The notes under the pieces: generated by a model
The model's input: the letters and a program-made list of their open reading frames with translations, nothing else
The model's database searches: none
Told to the model about the DNA's origin: nothing
Translations under genes and position numbers: made by a program
Source of the DNA: Platycnemis pennipes
Taxonomy: Eukaryota; Arthropoda; Insecta; Odonata; Platycnemididae
Assembly (NCBI GenBank): GCA_933228895.1
Contig: OW121853.1
Location: forward strand, 9,802,494-9,866,493
Direction: 5' to 3'
Length of the DNA: 64,000 nucleotides
Shown: positions 1-11,178 of the stretch, piece by piece
How positions within the stretch are numbered: position 1 is the stretch's first letter
Layout of the letters: each line of letters starts with the position of its first letter

Positions 1-504
1 TGGTTTCAATTCCCCTTTTTAGAAAATCATCAAAAATTCCACAGTTAATCCAATCTAGTTTTTTTGAAGCGACCTATATAAATAGGTTCCAGCCATGCCT
101 TCCCAGATACCAATATTGTATGTTGTCAAATCGCTCCAACAGACATTAGATCCGTTTTCGAAATTTTTGAGTATCTAACCGTTCAATTCATTTCCTTAGG
201 CTTTTTAACTTCATGGATTGATGCTCTGCTGACATATTTACCTTCCTTTTCTATCCATTTTTATTTTACTCGAAATAAATGATATTTCTACATACAGTAA
301 TTCAAAACTCAAATATCAACTACCTTTCGTTGTACGGTATATGCAGGGTTACATGTGGATGGAATAGTCTTCTGGAAGGAACCACATGTGGGACAACACA
401 TGCTTCGAAGTTATTTTATAGGAATACTTAAAAAGAATAGAACGAAAATTAGATTAATTCCTATATACAGACCAAACTAGATGCAGAGAAATGAAGGAAA
501 GAAG
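1..504. other. no recognisable gene
   Basis: AT-rich sequence. Only chance open frames are present and nothing in them resembles a known protein. I see no tandem repeat or inverted repeat of note. Confidence 0.5.
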
Positions 505-605
505 CCATTCTTTTGGCCATTTTATGATGGAAAAGATAAAGCCAACGTTCATCGCGCTTGTGAATATGGAAGAGGTAATTGTTAACATGGGTTGATATTT
601 CTTGA
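505..605 (+). mobile_element. LINE reverse-transcriptase scrap
   Basis: A short plus-strand reading around 520-600 gives EKIKPTFIALVNMEE, which matches the block EKNKPTFIAFVDLEKAFDNV of the LINE copy near 39.3 kb. This is the RT motif A region, where the first catalytic Asp sits; here the Asp is replaced by Asn (LVNME). Similarity fades on both sides, so it is a small, old remnant and not a gene. Confidence 0.45.
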
Positions 606-2505
606 TAAGAATGACACCACACATAACATAACACTTCGGACAAAAGGGAAGTATTTCCATTACTTATGAAGGAAGAATATAATGAATAACCCACCGAAAT
701 TAATTAAAAAGGTAGGATGATTGATGAAAGTGAAGAAAAAGCTTATGATGAGGCTAAATATCCTTCACCATTTTTTATAATTGAACTTTAAGTCATTTTT
801 GCACGTGCAGAATCCATTTAGCGAATAAATGACTCAAATGGAAGAACTGACTTATTATTGGAATATTTATAACAAAAGTGGCCTTAAAATCTCAGTGTAT
901 GACACGCAAGTGCAATGAAACTCTAAATGTCAATTTTACGCTGAAGTACCAGATGATGTGATGTAACAATTGCATCCACCCTGAAAAAAAGTTATTCCCT
1001 ATGGTAATGGATTGACATGCACAATGGCTGATCTAATAGATAATCTATTATCATTTACGTCAGAAGCAGAAGATAAGGTGGAACGATTTAGTGAAAATTT
1101 TAAAATGGGGTTCATAATCCCTTTCACGATCTTAAGGGTAAGAAAATGAGACTTGGAAATTAAGTGATACAGATAATGTTTTAAGGCGTGTTTTTCGCGT
1201 ACAGAATCTAAACGCAAATCATTGAATCTCATTGGAAACAATGACTTCTTTCCAATGTAGTAAATCTTCACATTATGAATCCTATTGCTGTAGACTGTAA
1301 AATATTTATATGAAATATAAGTACCCTCCCTATGATAGTGTACTACTTAGTGATGTGTTTCACCCGAAATGTTACCATTTAACTTTTGCCGTATTTTCCC
1401 GTGTCCCTTCATGTTCCACTTCAAAAGTAAAAATACCCACCCATCAATGCCTAAATATATGCAAGATTCGCTCACATTTCATCAAATGAAGGCAAGTCAC
1501 TTCAGCTTTTTTTTAGCTAGAAGGCAGCGTTCTTCTTCCAGGTAACCATAAGTTGCTCAAAAAAAGCGCAAAGACTTTTCGGAAGATTTCTCTGATACAT
1601 GCTGTTTAACTTAGTATTTCTTACGCAGAAAGAAATTCGATGATGCTTGCTACCATCTATCTATCTATAATAATGAATACCAAATGGTGTTTCTTGTTCG
1701 CCCGTCTGTGCGTCCGACTCCCTGTATCTCGGAAACAATCCGTCTTAGAGAGTTACAAAAGGTTACATTGTCCTTTCAACACCCTGAAAGAATTGGAAAA
1801 AATCTCGGCCCGGGTTGAATTACTGGTGGCAATAATGAGTGTATATATGTTTGAAATAGGTAGGTATTTGAATATAAGAGAGTGGCTTTTCTTCACTTAG
1901 TTTAATACTATAATGTTAAAAGATTACTTTCATAATTCTTTATTTCATAGAAAAAGCTATTAGGTTGTTAGTCTTGCAATCATTTCACGCTTTTTGATGC
2001 AGATTTCTCGAAGCAATGTCATTTATGTCAAAATTTATTGCTTTTTCCGGATCTTTTTTGAGCTTTGCTAGGTAAATTGCCGATTTTACCTCTAAATAAG
2101 AGCACCAATATTCTTAAACAGCTAAATTCTGGAAAAAATGCTAAAACATACTGAAAGTGGCATAGTAGCTTCTTTGTGAAGAAAGGTCGGCAATATTTTT
2201 CGACACGTGTACTCGGGCTAACTGATCTATTACTTACTGCTACTATTCACGGATGAAAAGGTTTTTGCGGGAAATATTAGAAATATAAGATGATTTGGGC
2301 GTGCACAAAAATGGCAAGTGCCGAAAAAAATCACTAAAAGGAATGTTTAGATAATTTTTTTTTCAAAAATGCACCCAAAATCAACAACGAAATATATAAA
2401 AATACGCAAACGAAGCCATTCATTTAGCTTTTATGGATAAATATGGTACCTACTATCATTGAGGAATGCATTTTTTTTCTTGCGGAATGAACTGAATTAT
2501 TGAAT
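606..2505. other. no recognisable gene
   Basis: AT-rich. The minus-strand frame at 999-1271 (90 codons) and the plus-strand frame at 1640-1900 (86 codons) have no motif I recognise. A TCTGTGCGTCCGACTC-like stretch near 1705 resembles low-complexity sequence common in insect repeats, but I cannot assign it. Confidence 0.4.
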
Positions 2506-2621
2506 TATCCTTTTTAGGGAATTCACAATGAATAGGGCAGTATGGGGGGCATCAGTATTTCAATCCTAGGGAGGAAGAAAAGACAACTTTTACTGATACC
2601 ACTAGATTTATTGTAAAACTC

Positions 2622-2657
2622 GACCCTGGTTTCGATGTGGTTTCACATCATCTTCAG
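2622..2657 (-). ncRNA. hammerhead-like ribozyme motif (PLE left arm)
   Basis: On the minus strand CTGAAGA is followed by one T, a perfect hairpin GATGTG-AAAC-CACATC, then GAAA, a short CC..GG stretch and GTC. This is the conserved hammerhead core with an extra U before stem II and a very short stem III, the form reported for Penelope-like elements. Whether it cleaves is unknown. Confidence 0.6.
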
Positions 2658-2771
2658 GTAAATTGTGAGGGAAGCACAAGCCTTATATAAAGGAAGATGT
2701 GTGGTGAAGGGGGAGTGTGGGAGAGGCGGAGGGATAGGAAATCAGGAGGTGAACGTGAGCTCGACCCTCAG

Positions 2772-2870
2772 AAGAAAAGTGGTGTATACTCAATAGAATG
2801 CAGTGATTGTGGTGGACGGTATGCTTCACAGACGTGCAGAAATTTTATAACGAGACAAAAGAAACTCATG
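2772..2870 (+). pseudogene. PLE GIY-YIG endonuclease fragment (broken)
   Basis: Within the open frame that starts at 2697, residues 26-50 read KKSGVYSIECSDCG then RYASQTCRNF. This is the start of a GIY-YIG nuclease as found at the C-terminus of Penelope-like reverse transcriptases: GVY with the paired Cys residues (C35, C38), then the YIG and QT.R block. The second motif is YAS instead of YIG. The sequence leaves the family at about residue 55, and the open frame runs on through the right inverted arm as non-homologous codons. No RT domain is present. It cannot encode a full nuclease. Confidence 0.65.
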
Positions 2871-3186
2871 AGGGATTTTAAATTTTTTAATGGTAACGGA
2901 AAGAACTTCGATTTTTCTTTGACACCTCTCCATTTTACTAATGATAGATGGAAGCTAAATGCTTTAGTACAGCTGCAGATTAAAAAAAAGCAATTCTACG
3001 GAAAATTCCTTGTTAATGAATGTATGTTCCCGGCCTCTTACCCCATCCTCAAAGCTTCAACCCTTGGCCCTCCTAGCCCACCTCTCGCGTTCACCTCCTG
3101 TGTTCCTTTCTCTCCCACACCCCCCCCCCCCCCAAATTACCTAACATTTTTCTGTATATATGGCTTGAGCTTCCCTCATAATTTAC

Positions 3187-3223
3187 CTGAAGATGATGTG
3201 AAACCTCATCGAAACCCCGGTTG
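3187..3223 (+). ncRNA. hammerhead-like ribozyme motif (PLE right arm)
   Basis: CTGAAGA (3187-3193), T, a stem II hairpin GATGTG-AAAC-CTCATC with one mispair, GAAA (3211-3214), CCCCGG and then GTT. It is the inverted counterpart of the motif at 2622-2657 and has drifted more. The cleavage-site triplet is GTT instead of GTC, still an allowed NUH. Confidence 0.5.
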
Positions 3224-3363
3224 AGTTTTATAATACATCTAGTTGTATAAGTAAAAGTTGCCTGCTCTTCCTCTCATGATGGAATACCACCAAGTGAACC
3301 TTGAGAAAGTGATTCAATCCTAGGATTGAAATACTGATGGTGTTGGAACACTATCCTTTCTTA

Positions 3364-5744
3364 AGTGTGTGTATGTCGCCACTGAGAAAAATTTCTGATA
3401 TTAATGTATATGTAAGCTCAATAACAGATCGCCAATCTCAATTGAGATCTCAATGGTGCCGAGGAGTTGGGAACTAAACTTACCAAACGCCAGTACAAGG
3501 TTTCATTTTCGCTCAATGACTTGCAATCGTATTCCCTCTCCTATCCTTTTTATCTTACTGGGTTTCCCGCAGTCTGAAATGTCCTGAAAATTACTGATTT
3601 TTTGAAGGCCCGGTTTGAACTCCTGCATCTAGTTTACATTGTCATGAACTATATTTTGAACTTAGAGCCAAGAGTAGTAGGAGAGCACAATATTGAAATT
3701 AAAAAAACTCTTAATGCCATCTATTTCTATATTTTCCTGCATCTCATTGAATTTGAAAGGGCACCTTCAGCTTATCCTATGTACGTAACTGTGTCCGGCG
3801 ACCAGTGTCAGCTTATCCTATGTATTACATTTTTGCCAGTATCTTTTCTAAACAAATGTAAAGCCTATATCAATGAGTGCGTTATTAGTGGATAGAATTT
3901 TCTATCACTGACATCAAGTGCTAAGTACGTGATATAACATATGTTTTGTTCATGATTCAAATAAAAATGATATCCTTCGACGTAACAATTGAGAGTTCTT
4001 TGTAGCTATGTATATGTCATAGTATCGAGAATTCTATAATTTCTGAAGGTTCTACCCAAATTTATTTCGAGAAGTAATATACTCCTGGAAGTTGAGAAAG
4101 AGGAAAGAAGTTAAAAGACGTGGAAGCTTAATTCCCGTTTTTGGGTAGAGTGCTTCAGTCCAGTAGTGGATCACTGACAAGGAATTATTCATCTTCTAAA
4201 CTACCATAGATAGGCAAACCAGTTCTAATTTAATTTTTCCTTACGTTTTGCGTCGCTGTGGCCTTTACTCTGTTGAGTGAGTTGTTACCCATAGCTTTGG
4301 CTGTGTATGTGAAATAGATTGATTTCTTGCGGGTTGTGGTTGCTTGGTGACTTTCCCTTCCGTGAAATAACATTTCCGTTAACAATCACATAAAGAGCTA
4401 TAGTTCACTTTTTGGATTGAGTGCTAGTGTCGTGTAGTTGGTCACTGGCGAGGAATTAACCTTCCCCTAAGCCTACAAAGGTACGAGTAGAATGACTGGG
4501 TAAAATTTTTATTTTCGTTTTTTCTCGAATATGATGTAAAAACTTGTACGTACATTGGAGTTTTTTCTTACTTTAGTAATGTGGATACTTTATATGCGGA
4601 AATTAGCTGTTAGGACTGTGAAGGCCAAAATCCAGCTCACCAATCAAAGCGCCTGCAACAAGAAATGTAAGAGGTTGGCACCGGTTAAGGCTTCATTGCA
4701 TTAAGAACTTCATTTTGCATTGTGATGCATGCAGAGATGTGCCGCAAACATTGATTCGTGTAAAGCACACATTTACATAAAAAATTCCCGAATGCATGGA
4801 AGAATACGCGCAAAATGGCTCTTTGAGTGTTTCCACTCAATAATCATGCTAAATTAGGCTTCACGGTGAATTGTTTTCCGTAACTTATTGGTAAATATGT
4901 TGGTTTCCACTCCCAGACCAGACCAGAGGTTTTTTGGCCAGACTTCTGCCAATACCAGATTTATCTCCTTTCCTTATGCCTTGACTTATTCCTACTCATT
5001 TCCAATTACTCACCCATTCTAAATAAATCGGATGAGTTCATTTGTCGGTCACATGGCCGAATCATCTGCAAATGTTCAAGGATGGAGCGATGCAAATGTT
5101 TGGTGTATTTACATGGAATTAAAAATTACTGAATATTATCATTAGTGTTTACTAATACAAAAACAGAAATGTGGATAAAAGTCTTGGCTTTCCGACGCGC
5201 AGATGGTGAATGGCCAAATATTGCTCGCAGAAGTTTAATATAAGCTCAATTAATTTTGCTGATTGCTGGATTGTATGCAATCTCTGGTTACAAGTAAATA
5301 AATTAAAATTATGATCAGCTAAATTAAAAAATTGGTGAAATGCCAGGGTACACTCTATTGTTGCGGGTGATTGGTACATACTGCTTGTTGAAGGTAATGG
5401 TGAGAGTGAGGAAGGAAATATGGGTGAGAAAGAAGGAAAGACGACGGACGAGAAGCCGTCGTTTCTTGTAAAAGAATTAAACTATTTCTCGCAACCATGC
5501 GTGGTTTATGAACCAGGAGACATAGGTACTCATCAATTGCTACGGAAGTATGTGAATTTTCGAACTTAAAAAATGCAAATTTCAAAATTTACTTAGGAAT
5601 AGCGTAGGCTATCCCTATTATGTCCTTGGATATAAGGCCTAATCACTTAACCTTTGTTCGTTAATCAAATGTCATATTGATATCTATAGGATGAGAAAAT
5701 GAGTGAAACGATCTCCGATTGTAAATAATATATCATTAGTATTT
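3364..5744. other. no recognisable gene
   Basis: The open frames at 3602-3895 (+), 5152-5379 (-) and 5355-5585 (-) show no known motif. The only structure seen is the diverged direct repeat at 4120-4490, listed separately. Confidence 0.4.
4120..4490. repeat. diverged direct repeat pair
   Basis: A block at about 4120-4213 (GAGTGCTTCAGTCC...GGAATTATTCATC) reappears at about 4395-4490 (GAGTGCTAGTGTCG...GGAATTAACCTTC) in the same orientation, visibly diverged and about 280 bp apart. I cannot assign it to a family. Confidence 0.4.
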
Positions 5745-6530
5745 AAATCCTTGGATTGGTATATTGCAGCCCTTCAAGTCTACCACATTCAGTGTTAATT
5801 CCCTCACGTCCTGATATGTTTTCTCTTTGACGTCCTTCTTTATTTGTCCTAAATACTTGTCCCTTGGTCTTAATCGCGGGACCTTCCCTTCAATCTTCTC
5901 TTCTTCTGTATTTGTAACCAATTCATTGTGCCTCAAGATATGTTAAATCCATCTGGTTCTTCTTTGCCGTAGGGTTTTCCATATTGTCCTTCTCCATCTG
6001 CTCTTCTGTATACCTCTTCGTTCCTCACTTTGTCTGTCCATTTGATCTTCAAAATTCTCTCAAATCACCATGTTTAGAAGGCTTCATTTCCTCGCTGGTC
6101 TGCTTTCAAGATGTTCCATGTCTCTGATCCATAGAGTCCCACGCTCCATACAAATGCTTTGTTGAAGTGCTCCTTGTTTGCAGCTGAAAGTTCTTTGAGC
6201 ATAGTAGTTGGCTCTTCTTCATAAACGCCTCCTTAGCTTATGCTATTCTTCGCTTGATGTCCGTCGAGCTTATCCATACCATGTTATATTGCTGTCGAGT
6301 TAGGTGAAGTTCTCCACTTGTTCTGATTTCACTCCTAGAATTCTGATATCTGAACTCAGCTTCTCTCTTTCGCACACAAGCTTTTAGTTTTCTTCTTATT
6401 AATGCTCTTACATTAAATTCTTGATTTTCTTAGTCCAAAGTGGTTAGGGATGATTGCAAGCCCTCTCAAATGTTTGCTACATTCGCGATGTCAGCATACC
6501 GGAGCATCTTATTGTACATAATTGTACTGG
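5745..6530 (-). mobile_element. LINE copy, 3' half, minus strand
   Basis: Reading the minus strand from 6530 down gives a decayed end of the RT domain, with a YADI block where the FADD box should be. Then comes the C-terminal region shared with the copies at 10.0-11.2 and 49.1-50.2 kb: a fragment of the KIKWTD block, then the open frame at 5736-5936 with EGKVPRLRPRDK and LGQIKKDVKEKTYQDV. The 3' tail lies near 5745. Many stops and frame changes are present. This is a non-LTR retrotransposon truncated at its 5' end. Confidence 0.75.
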
Positions 6531-8014
6531 AAAAAATAGGGAAAAAGTTTGTAGAATAAATATGATAGATATGTGTGCGGATGGTAGATGATGATTTTAA
6601 ATACTAAAAAATTCTTAAAAAAGACGAAAATTCAACAGAAGTGGTTGCCACGTTTATATTCCAGAAACAACAGTTGACGTAAGAGATGATGGGAAATAAT
6701 GCAAGAAAGAAGTAATGAAGGAAAGAATAAGGTGGGAAACGTGCTCGGGAGGAGAGTTACAGATTTTTGAAATTTTTTCTAGAAAATAAATCTGAAGTTC
6801 TTTGCTGAATATAAGAGTCCTGACTAAGGATGAAGGAGGAAATAAAAACCAAGGCGCATCTATGTCATATGACGGAAATCTTTATCATAGAGTAAGAAAC
6901 ACAGCGAAAATGAAGAATATAGGCGTCACAAGGGGTATTGCGGCAAATATATTAGGTCATTGCAATATCTTCATTCTTATGATGCGAAAGAGATGGAGTG
7001 TGCTTAGGCAGAAAAGCATAGGACAGTAAGGCACCATGTAAAAGTGCGAAGTAATGGGACAAAAGTATGTTGGGGTAAATAATATCCCTACCCTTATCTA
7101 AAGAAATCAGGACCCATAAATTCCTGGTTTTGCAGATCCCTCAATGCTTTGGTTTCGGGCTGAAGAATATTGAGGTTCATTCACCCATCGTGAAAAAGCA
7201 TTCAAAGGTAATGAAATCCCATGTCTAAAATATTTTAAGGCCAAAGTCGTTCTACAAATTATTAGTAAAATATTTCCTTGGTGAGGATCGGTTTTGGCTT
7301 AGAATAATGACGGGGTGGGCGGGCACCATAACGTTAGCAATATTACTGGATTTTATCGTAAGTTGTTCCTTGGGTACCTACGAGACGACATTTGCTAAAG
7401 TATATTAGGGAAAGATAACAAATGCGTCACAGTAGATGGAAAATGATAAGAATTACTGATAACTTTCATGTAATTACCACAAAAAATGGCTGAAGTCTAT
7501 GTCAGATTCTGATAAAATGTGCTAGTTACAGCAATAATTTTAATTCTCTAGTTAAACAGTATGCTTTATACTCCATTACATCAAGCTGCTGCAGCTATGC
7601 CTGTATCGGTCTAAGAAATATCATTTGCGGATCAATAATTCTATCCCTCAGAACCTGAGAATTCAGGCAAGATTGAGCGGAAATGGAAAATAGAGACAAT
7701 GGGAAGCTGGAAGAAACTGCTGAGGGGATCTTCCACACAAATGCGGCGACAAAAGAGCATCTCTTTCTTCTTGCCTCATCTCGGGGGAGATGTGACCCCA
7801 CTTTGCCGCAGCGGGAATAACAAATGCAATAGTACGAAGACGTCTGGAGGAACGAGTTGGATACGTGTAATGCTTGCCGCGGAAAAAGGAAGGGATGATA
7901 GTTCCGAAAATTTGCAGGGTACACAACATTGCCAACGAAGAGAAAACTTATCTCTGTCAATTCATCGATACCATTACATTCCAGCTTGTAAATTTAGCTA
8001 CAGGAATTCTATGC
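6531..8014. other. no recognisable gene
   Basis: Overlapping open frames on both strands at 7595-8031 (up to 121 codons) fall in a slightly GC-richer patch. None shows a motif I know, and their mutual overlap suggests chance or an old unrecognised repeat. Confidence 0.4.
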
Positions 8015-8024
8015 CTCATTTTCA

Positions 8025-8167
8025 GCGATAGTTATTATATAGCTGCCCTTTAAAAATAAGCAACTTCCACTGTGATAGGGTTTATTATACCAGGTTCACC
8101 TTTGACCTGAAGATACAGTAAAAACCTAAACCTGGTCGTAATAAACCCTATCACAGAGTAAGTTGCT
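8025..8167. mobile_element. small fold-back element
   Basis: Arms 8059-8096 and 8129-8167 are inverted copies (TGTGATAGGGTTTATTA against TAATAAACCCTATCACA), around a short loop with a degenerate hammerhead core. About 34 unpaired bases precede the left arm. Imperfect direct repeats CTCATTTTCA (8015-8024) and CTCATTTTTCA (8166-8176) flank the whole unit and look like a target duplication. The layout matches the fold-back elements at 56.8 and 63.4 kb. Confidence 0.6.
8107..8137 (+). ncRNA. degenerate hammerhead-like motif
   Basis: CTGAAGA at 8107-8113 and a downstream CCTGGTC match the layout of the other motifs, but GAAA has become TAAA and stem II no longer pairs well. It is probably inactive. 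Confidence 0.35.
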
Positions 8168-9274
8168 CATTTTTCAAGTGTAGCCTAAAAAACGGCAATG
8201 AATTTACTCCGTCATCTATGTTAATGCTCAATTATTTCCCCCGGACTCAACACCTACTTTCCATCTCTTCTTTAGCGATCGCGAAGCAACCCAATATGCA
8301 TGACTATCACATGATTCATTTTACTTGACAATTCCAATCACTACACCCATCTGTAGTAATGTTGGTACCTTTTTCCCCTTTCCTCCTTGTCTTTTAATCA
8401 GCTTCCATTCATGTACGCTATCAAGATTCGTCCGGTTCATTTTCACTTCCATTTTCAATAAAACAATACTCAATATAACCACAATTCTTTATTATCTAAG
8501 CTACATGTTACACTGTTACCATTCTTCCAGTAAAGCCCATCATTATTCCGTTTAGCTATGCTCAACCAACCATATCTAGAGTCCCATCGTAGATTAATGA
8601 TTCAAATGGCCGACAATTCATCAATGCAACAATATTAAAACGAAACGTTTCCTCTCACTAGAACGCCCATAGGGGTCATTTTGACCCAATCGTGTTTTTA
8701 AATTTATTTTTTGATCTCATTTTTTAAGAGAACAGAATTTATTCTCGTGACTTTTAATAATTTTAATAGGTGTTCACTTGTATAAATTTTTACATTCCTA
8801 AAATAATCCATTGAGGAATTAAGTTATATTTTACCTTGAACGCCCAAATGGGGTCATTTTGACCCAAGCGTTCATTTGCGCGCTTTATCTCTGCTAAAGG
8901 TCCTTTTTATTTGCATTTTTGTAACATTCTGCTGCATATGTGTTCACTGCTCTGTCGTTTTATCTTTTTCTTTCAGTTACTTATCTTCCAAGTTCGTATC
9001 AGTTTCCAAAACAGTTTTGTTTCCTTTGCCCATCACGTCCTCACTTTTCATTTTGCTTATATGTGGAATATTTAGTAATAACTTTGTTGGAATCATCATA
9101 CATTGTCAATCTCTGCGGGGTGACAAGAATGCAATTTTTTCCCCTTTCGCACGGAATTTATCTACTTGGTTGATTTCAAATCTTATTATCTCTCTTCGGA
9201 TGACGAGTGGAGAATAAAACTCGTTCTCACATGGGAAAAGAAAAACCACTTTGTATATTCCACGCAAAGGTTTT

Positions 9275-9355
9275 ATTGGTCTCTACATGTACACGATACC
9301 CTGCAAGCAACCACGAGGGTGTGTGGCAGGGGGTGAAGATCACCAAGCATGCACT
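9275..9355 (-). mobile_element. 3' terminus of a second LINE family
   Basis: On the minus strand this reads CACCCCCTGCCACACACCC then TGCAGGGTATCGTGTACATG. It is the same terminus as at 17.99-18.08 and 57.15-57.24 kb. The 57 kb copy carries RT C-terminal coding sequence upstream, which identifies the family as a non-LTR retrotransposon with a short ATGTAG-type tail. Confidence 0.55.
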
Positions 9356-9375
9356 ACTAACATGGTTCTAATCTG

Positions 9376-9430
9376 CCATGGTTTCGATAATATATGTCAT
9401 TATCAAGAATGATAATGACATATGTTGACC
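9376..9430. repeat. short fold-back with decayed hammerhead-like core
   Basis: ATATGTCATTATC and GATAATGACATAT form a hairpin around AAGAAT. Next to it the minus strand reads TTATCGAAACCATGG, matching the GAAACC end of the fold-back family, but the CTGANGA box is mutated and the NUH triplet is lost. Probably an old relative. Confidence 0.3.
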
Positions 9431-9964
9431 TTTTCCAACCGAGTGGTTCCACAAAGTAAAGTCTCAAAATTTGAACTCGTTCTCACAGTTACAGCAAGTG
9501 AATTTCGTGTATTTGTTGTCCACTGTTCGTGGCTTCGTGGGACGAATTTGCGGTGTGATCGTTATTTTGAAGATAGTTGTGATCAAAAATTTCTCAAAGA
9601 TCAGCATAATGTTCTGCTGGCATTCTTGATGAGCTGCATAGGATTAAATAAGATGAGTCAATAGTGGAGAGTGTTAATTTGACAAATCCGATAGCAAGCT
9701 GACATTTGAAACTTGTGAAGAATAAACAGAATCCTCAGAATGTGACGATAAGTACCCATTTGATGAACCCAGGAGAGACACTAGGATGGGTAGATCTACA
9801 AGTAAGCTTACTATTTGATATAATATTCATTCACTATTTTCAAGGCACTCGGGGTCAAAGCAAAACATACCCTCGTTGGAATAATCAGAGATAGGTATGA
9901 CAGTGGAAGGCCACCATAGAATTTCCAGAAGAGTGAAATTAGCATGAAATGCGAAGAACACAGA

Positions 9965-11178
9965 ACCTTTAGCCTGGTGTTACACACAACGAAAATACTT
10001 ACTAAGATTATTAGCAGAAGAATGGAAGGGAATATTGAATGGAATCTTTCGGAAAATCAATTCGGATTCAGGAAAAACCAAGGAGCTAGGGAGGCAATAC
10101 TCAGCTGAAGGGTACTGGCCAAGAAAATGATACACGTAAACAAGCTGTTGTATGTGGCATTCGTGTACTTGGAATAGGCCTTTGACAACGTGGAATAGAA
10201 CAAGATGATCAAGATACTGGAAGCCATTGGAATGGATTAGAAGGATAGAAGAAAAATCTACTGGCTCTACATGAACCAGGTCACCACAATGCAAATAAAA
10301 GACGGAAGGAAGATATAAGCCAAAATAAATGAACGAGTCAGAGAAAGATTCAAACCTATCCCCAGTATTATTCAACATATATACCTAGGAGAAGCAATAA
10401 GAGACGCAGAGGAAATTAGTATCAAGGGCATCAAGGTGAATGGCGAAGAAATAAACATGCTCTAGTTTGCTGATGACATCACAGTTGTAGCAGGAAGTCG
10501 AGGGGACTTGCAAGCATCCCTGACCATTATGGACCAAGCACTTTAATAATATAATAAGAGCAATACTAAGAAGAAACTAAAACCCTAGTGTGCGGAAGAG
10601 AGAATCAAGGGCAAATACCACAATTGGAGGAGTGACATTGGAACAAATGGAGTACTTCACGTACCTCGGTAGCACTATCACTTGGGATGGAAGAAGCTCA
10701 ACGGACATCAAGCGAAGAATAGCACAAGCTAAGGAAGCGTTTATTAGGAAGAGACAACTACTGTGCTCAAGGAACCTACATCTACAAACAAGGAAGCACT
10801 TTATCGTATGGAGCGTTTGGATCAGAGACATGGAAAATCGGGAAAGCAGACCAGCGAAGAATTGAAGCCTTCGAAACATGCTGCTGGAGGATAATGATGA
10901 AGATTAAATGGACAGATATACTGAGGAATGAAGAGGTGTACAGAAGAGCAGATGACGAAAGGACGAAGGATGAAGATGGACATACCTTGAGGCACAATAA
11001 ATTAGTTAGAAATATAATAGAGGGGAAGATTGAAGATAAGGTCCCGCGAGGTAGAGCAAGGGCAAATAAAGAAGGACGTGAAAGAGAAAACATACCAGGG
11101 CGTGAGGGAATCAACACTAAATAGGACATAATGGAGGGCTGCAGTTAACCAATCATAGGATTGAAACACTGATGATGA
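9965..11178 (+). mobile_element. LINE copy, RT to 3' end, plus strand
   Basis: The plus strand gives decayed RT blocks in order: ILTKIISRRME and ENQFGFRKNQG, a motif A remnant (AFDNVE), and FADDITVVAGS, in which the catalytic FADD box is intact. Then come the C-terminal blocks MKIKWTDILRNEEVYRR, LRHNKLV, IIEGKIEDKVPRGRAR and the tail TTGAAACACTGATGATGATG ending near 11178. Several in-frame stops and frameshifts interrupt it. It lies inside piggyBac element A. The closest copy in the window is at 49.1-50.2 kb. Non-LTR retrotransposon; the clade is not assigned. Confidence 0.85.

Larger units (their letters stand above)
2517..3351 (+). mobile_element. Penelope-like remnant with long inverted ends
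   Basis: Two arms are inverted copies of each other: about 2543-2760 on the left and 3085-3346 on the right, the right one carrying a small extra insertion. Between them is a broken GIY-YIG coding fragment. Each arm carries a hammerhead-like motif pointing outward. Imperfect direct repeats (TATCCTTTTTA at 2506-2516 and TATCCTTTCTTA at 3352-3363) may be the target duplication. Penelope-like elements are known for terminal repeats in inverted orientation and for hammerhead motifs, so the assignment rests on three independent signs. The outermost 20 bp of each arm also resemble the 3' tail of the window's LINE family (GATTGAAATACTGATG). Confidence 0.7.

Noticed and set aside
3119..3133. Biologically meaningful poly-C tract
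   Set aside because: A homopolymer in decayed repeat sequence; length may also be unreliable in sequencing.
2697..3224. Intact 175-residue gene
   Set aside because: Only residues 26-55 match a family; the rest is read-through of an inverted repeat arm and a C-run.
7595..8031. Overlapping genes on both strands
   Set aside because: Up to 121 codons, but mutual overlap on opposite strands and no recognised motif make a real pair unlikely.
8876..9217. Membrane protein gene
   Set aside because: The hydrophobic reading comes from T-rich DNA inside piggyBac element A next to its inner terminus; there is no signal peptide logic and the opposite strand is equally open.
9376..9430. Functional hammerhead ribozyme
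   Set aside because: GAAACC remains, but CTGANGA and the NUH cleavage triplet are lost; kept only as a low-confidence decayed relative.
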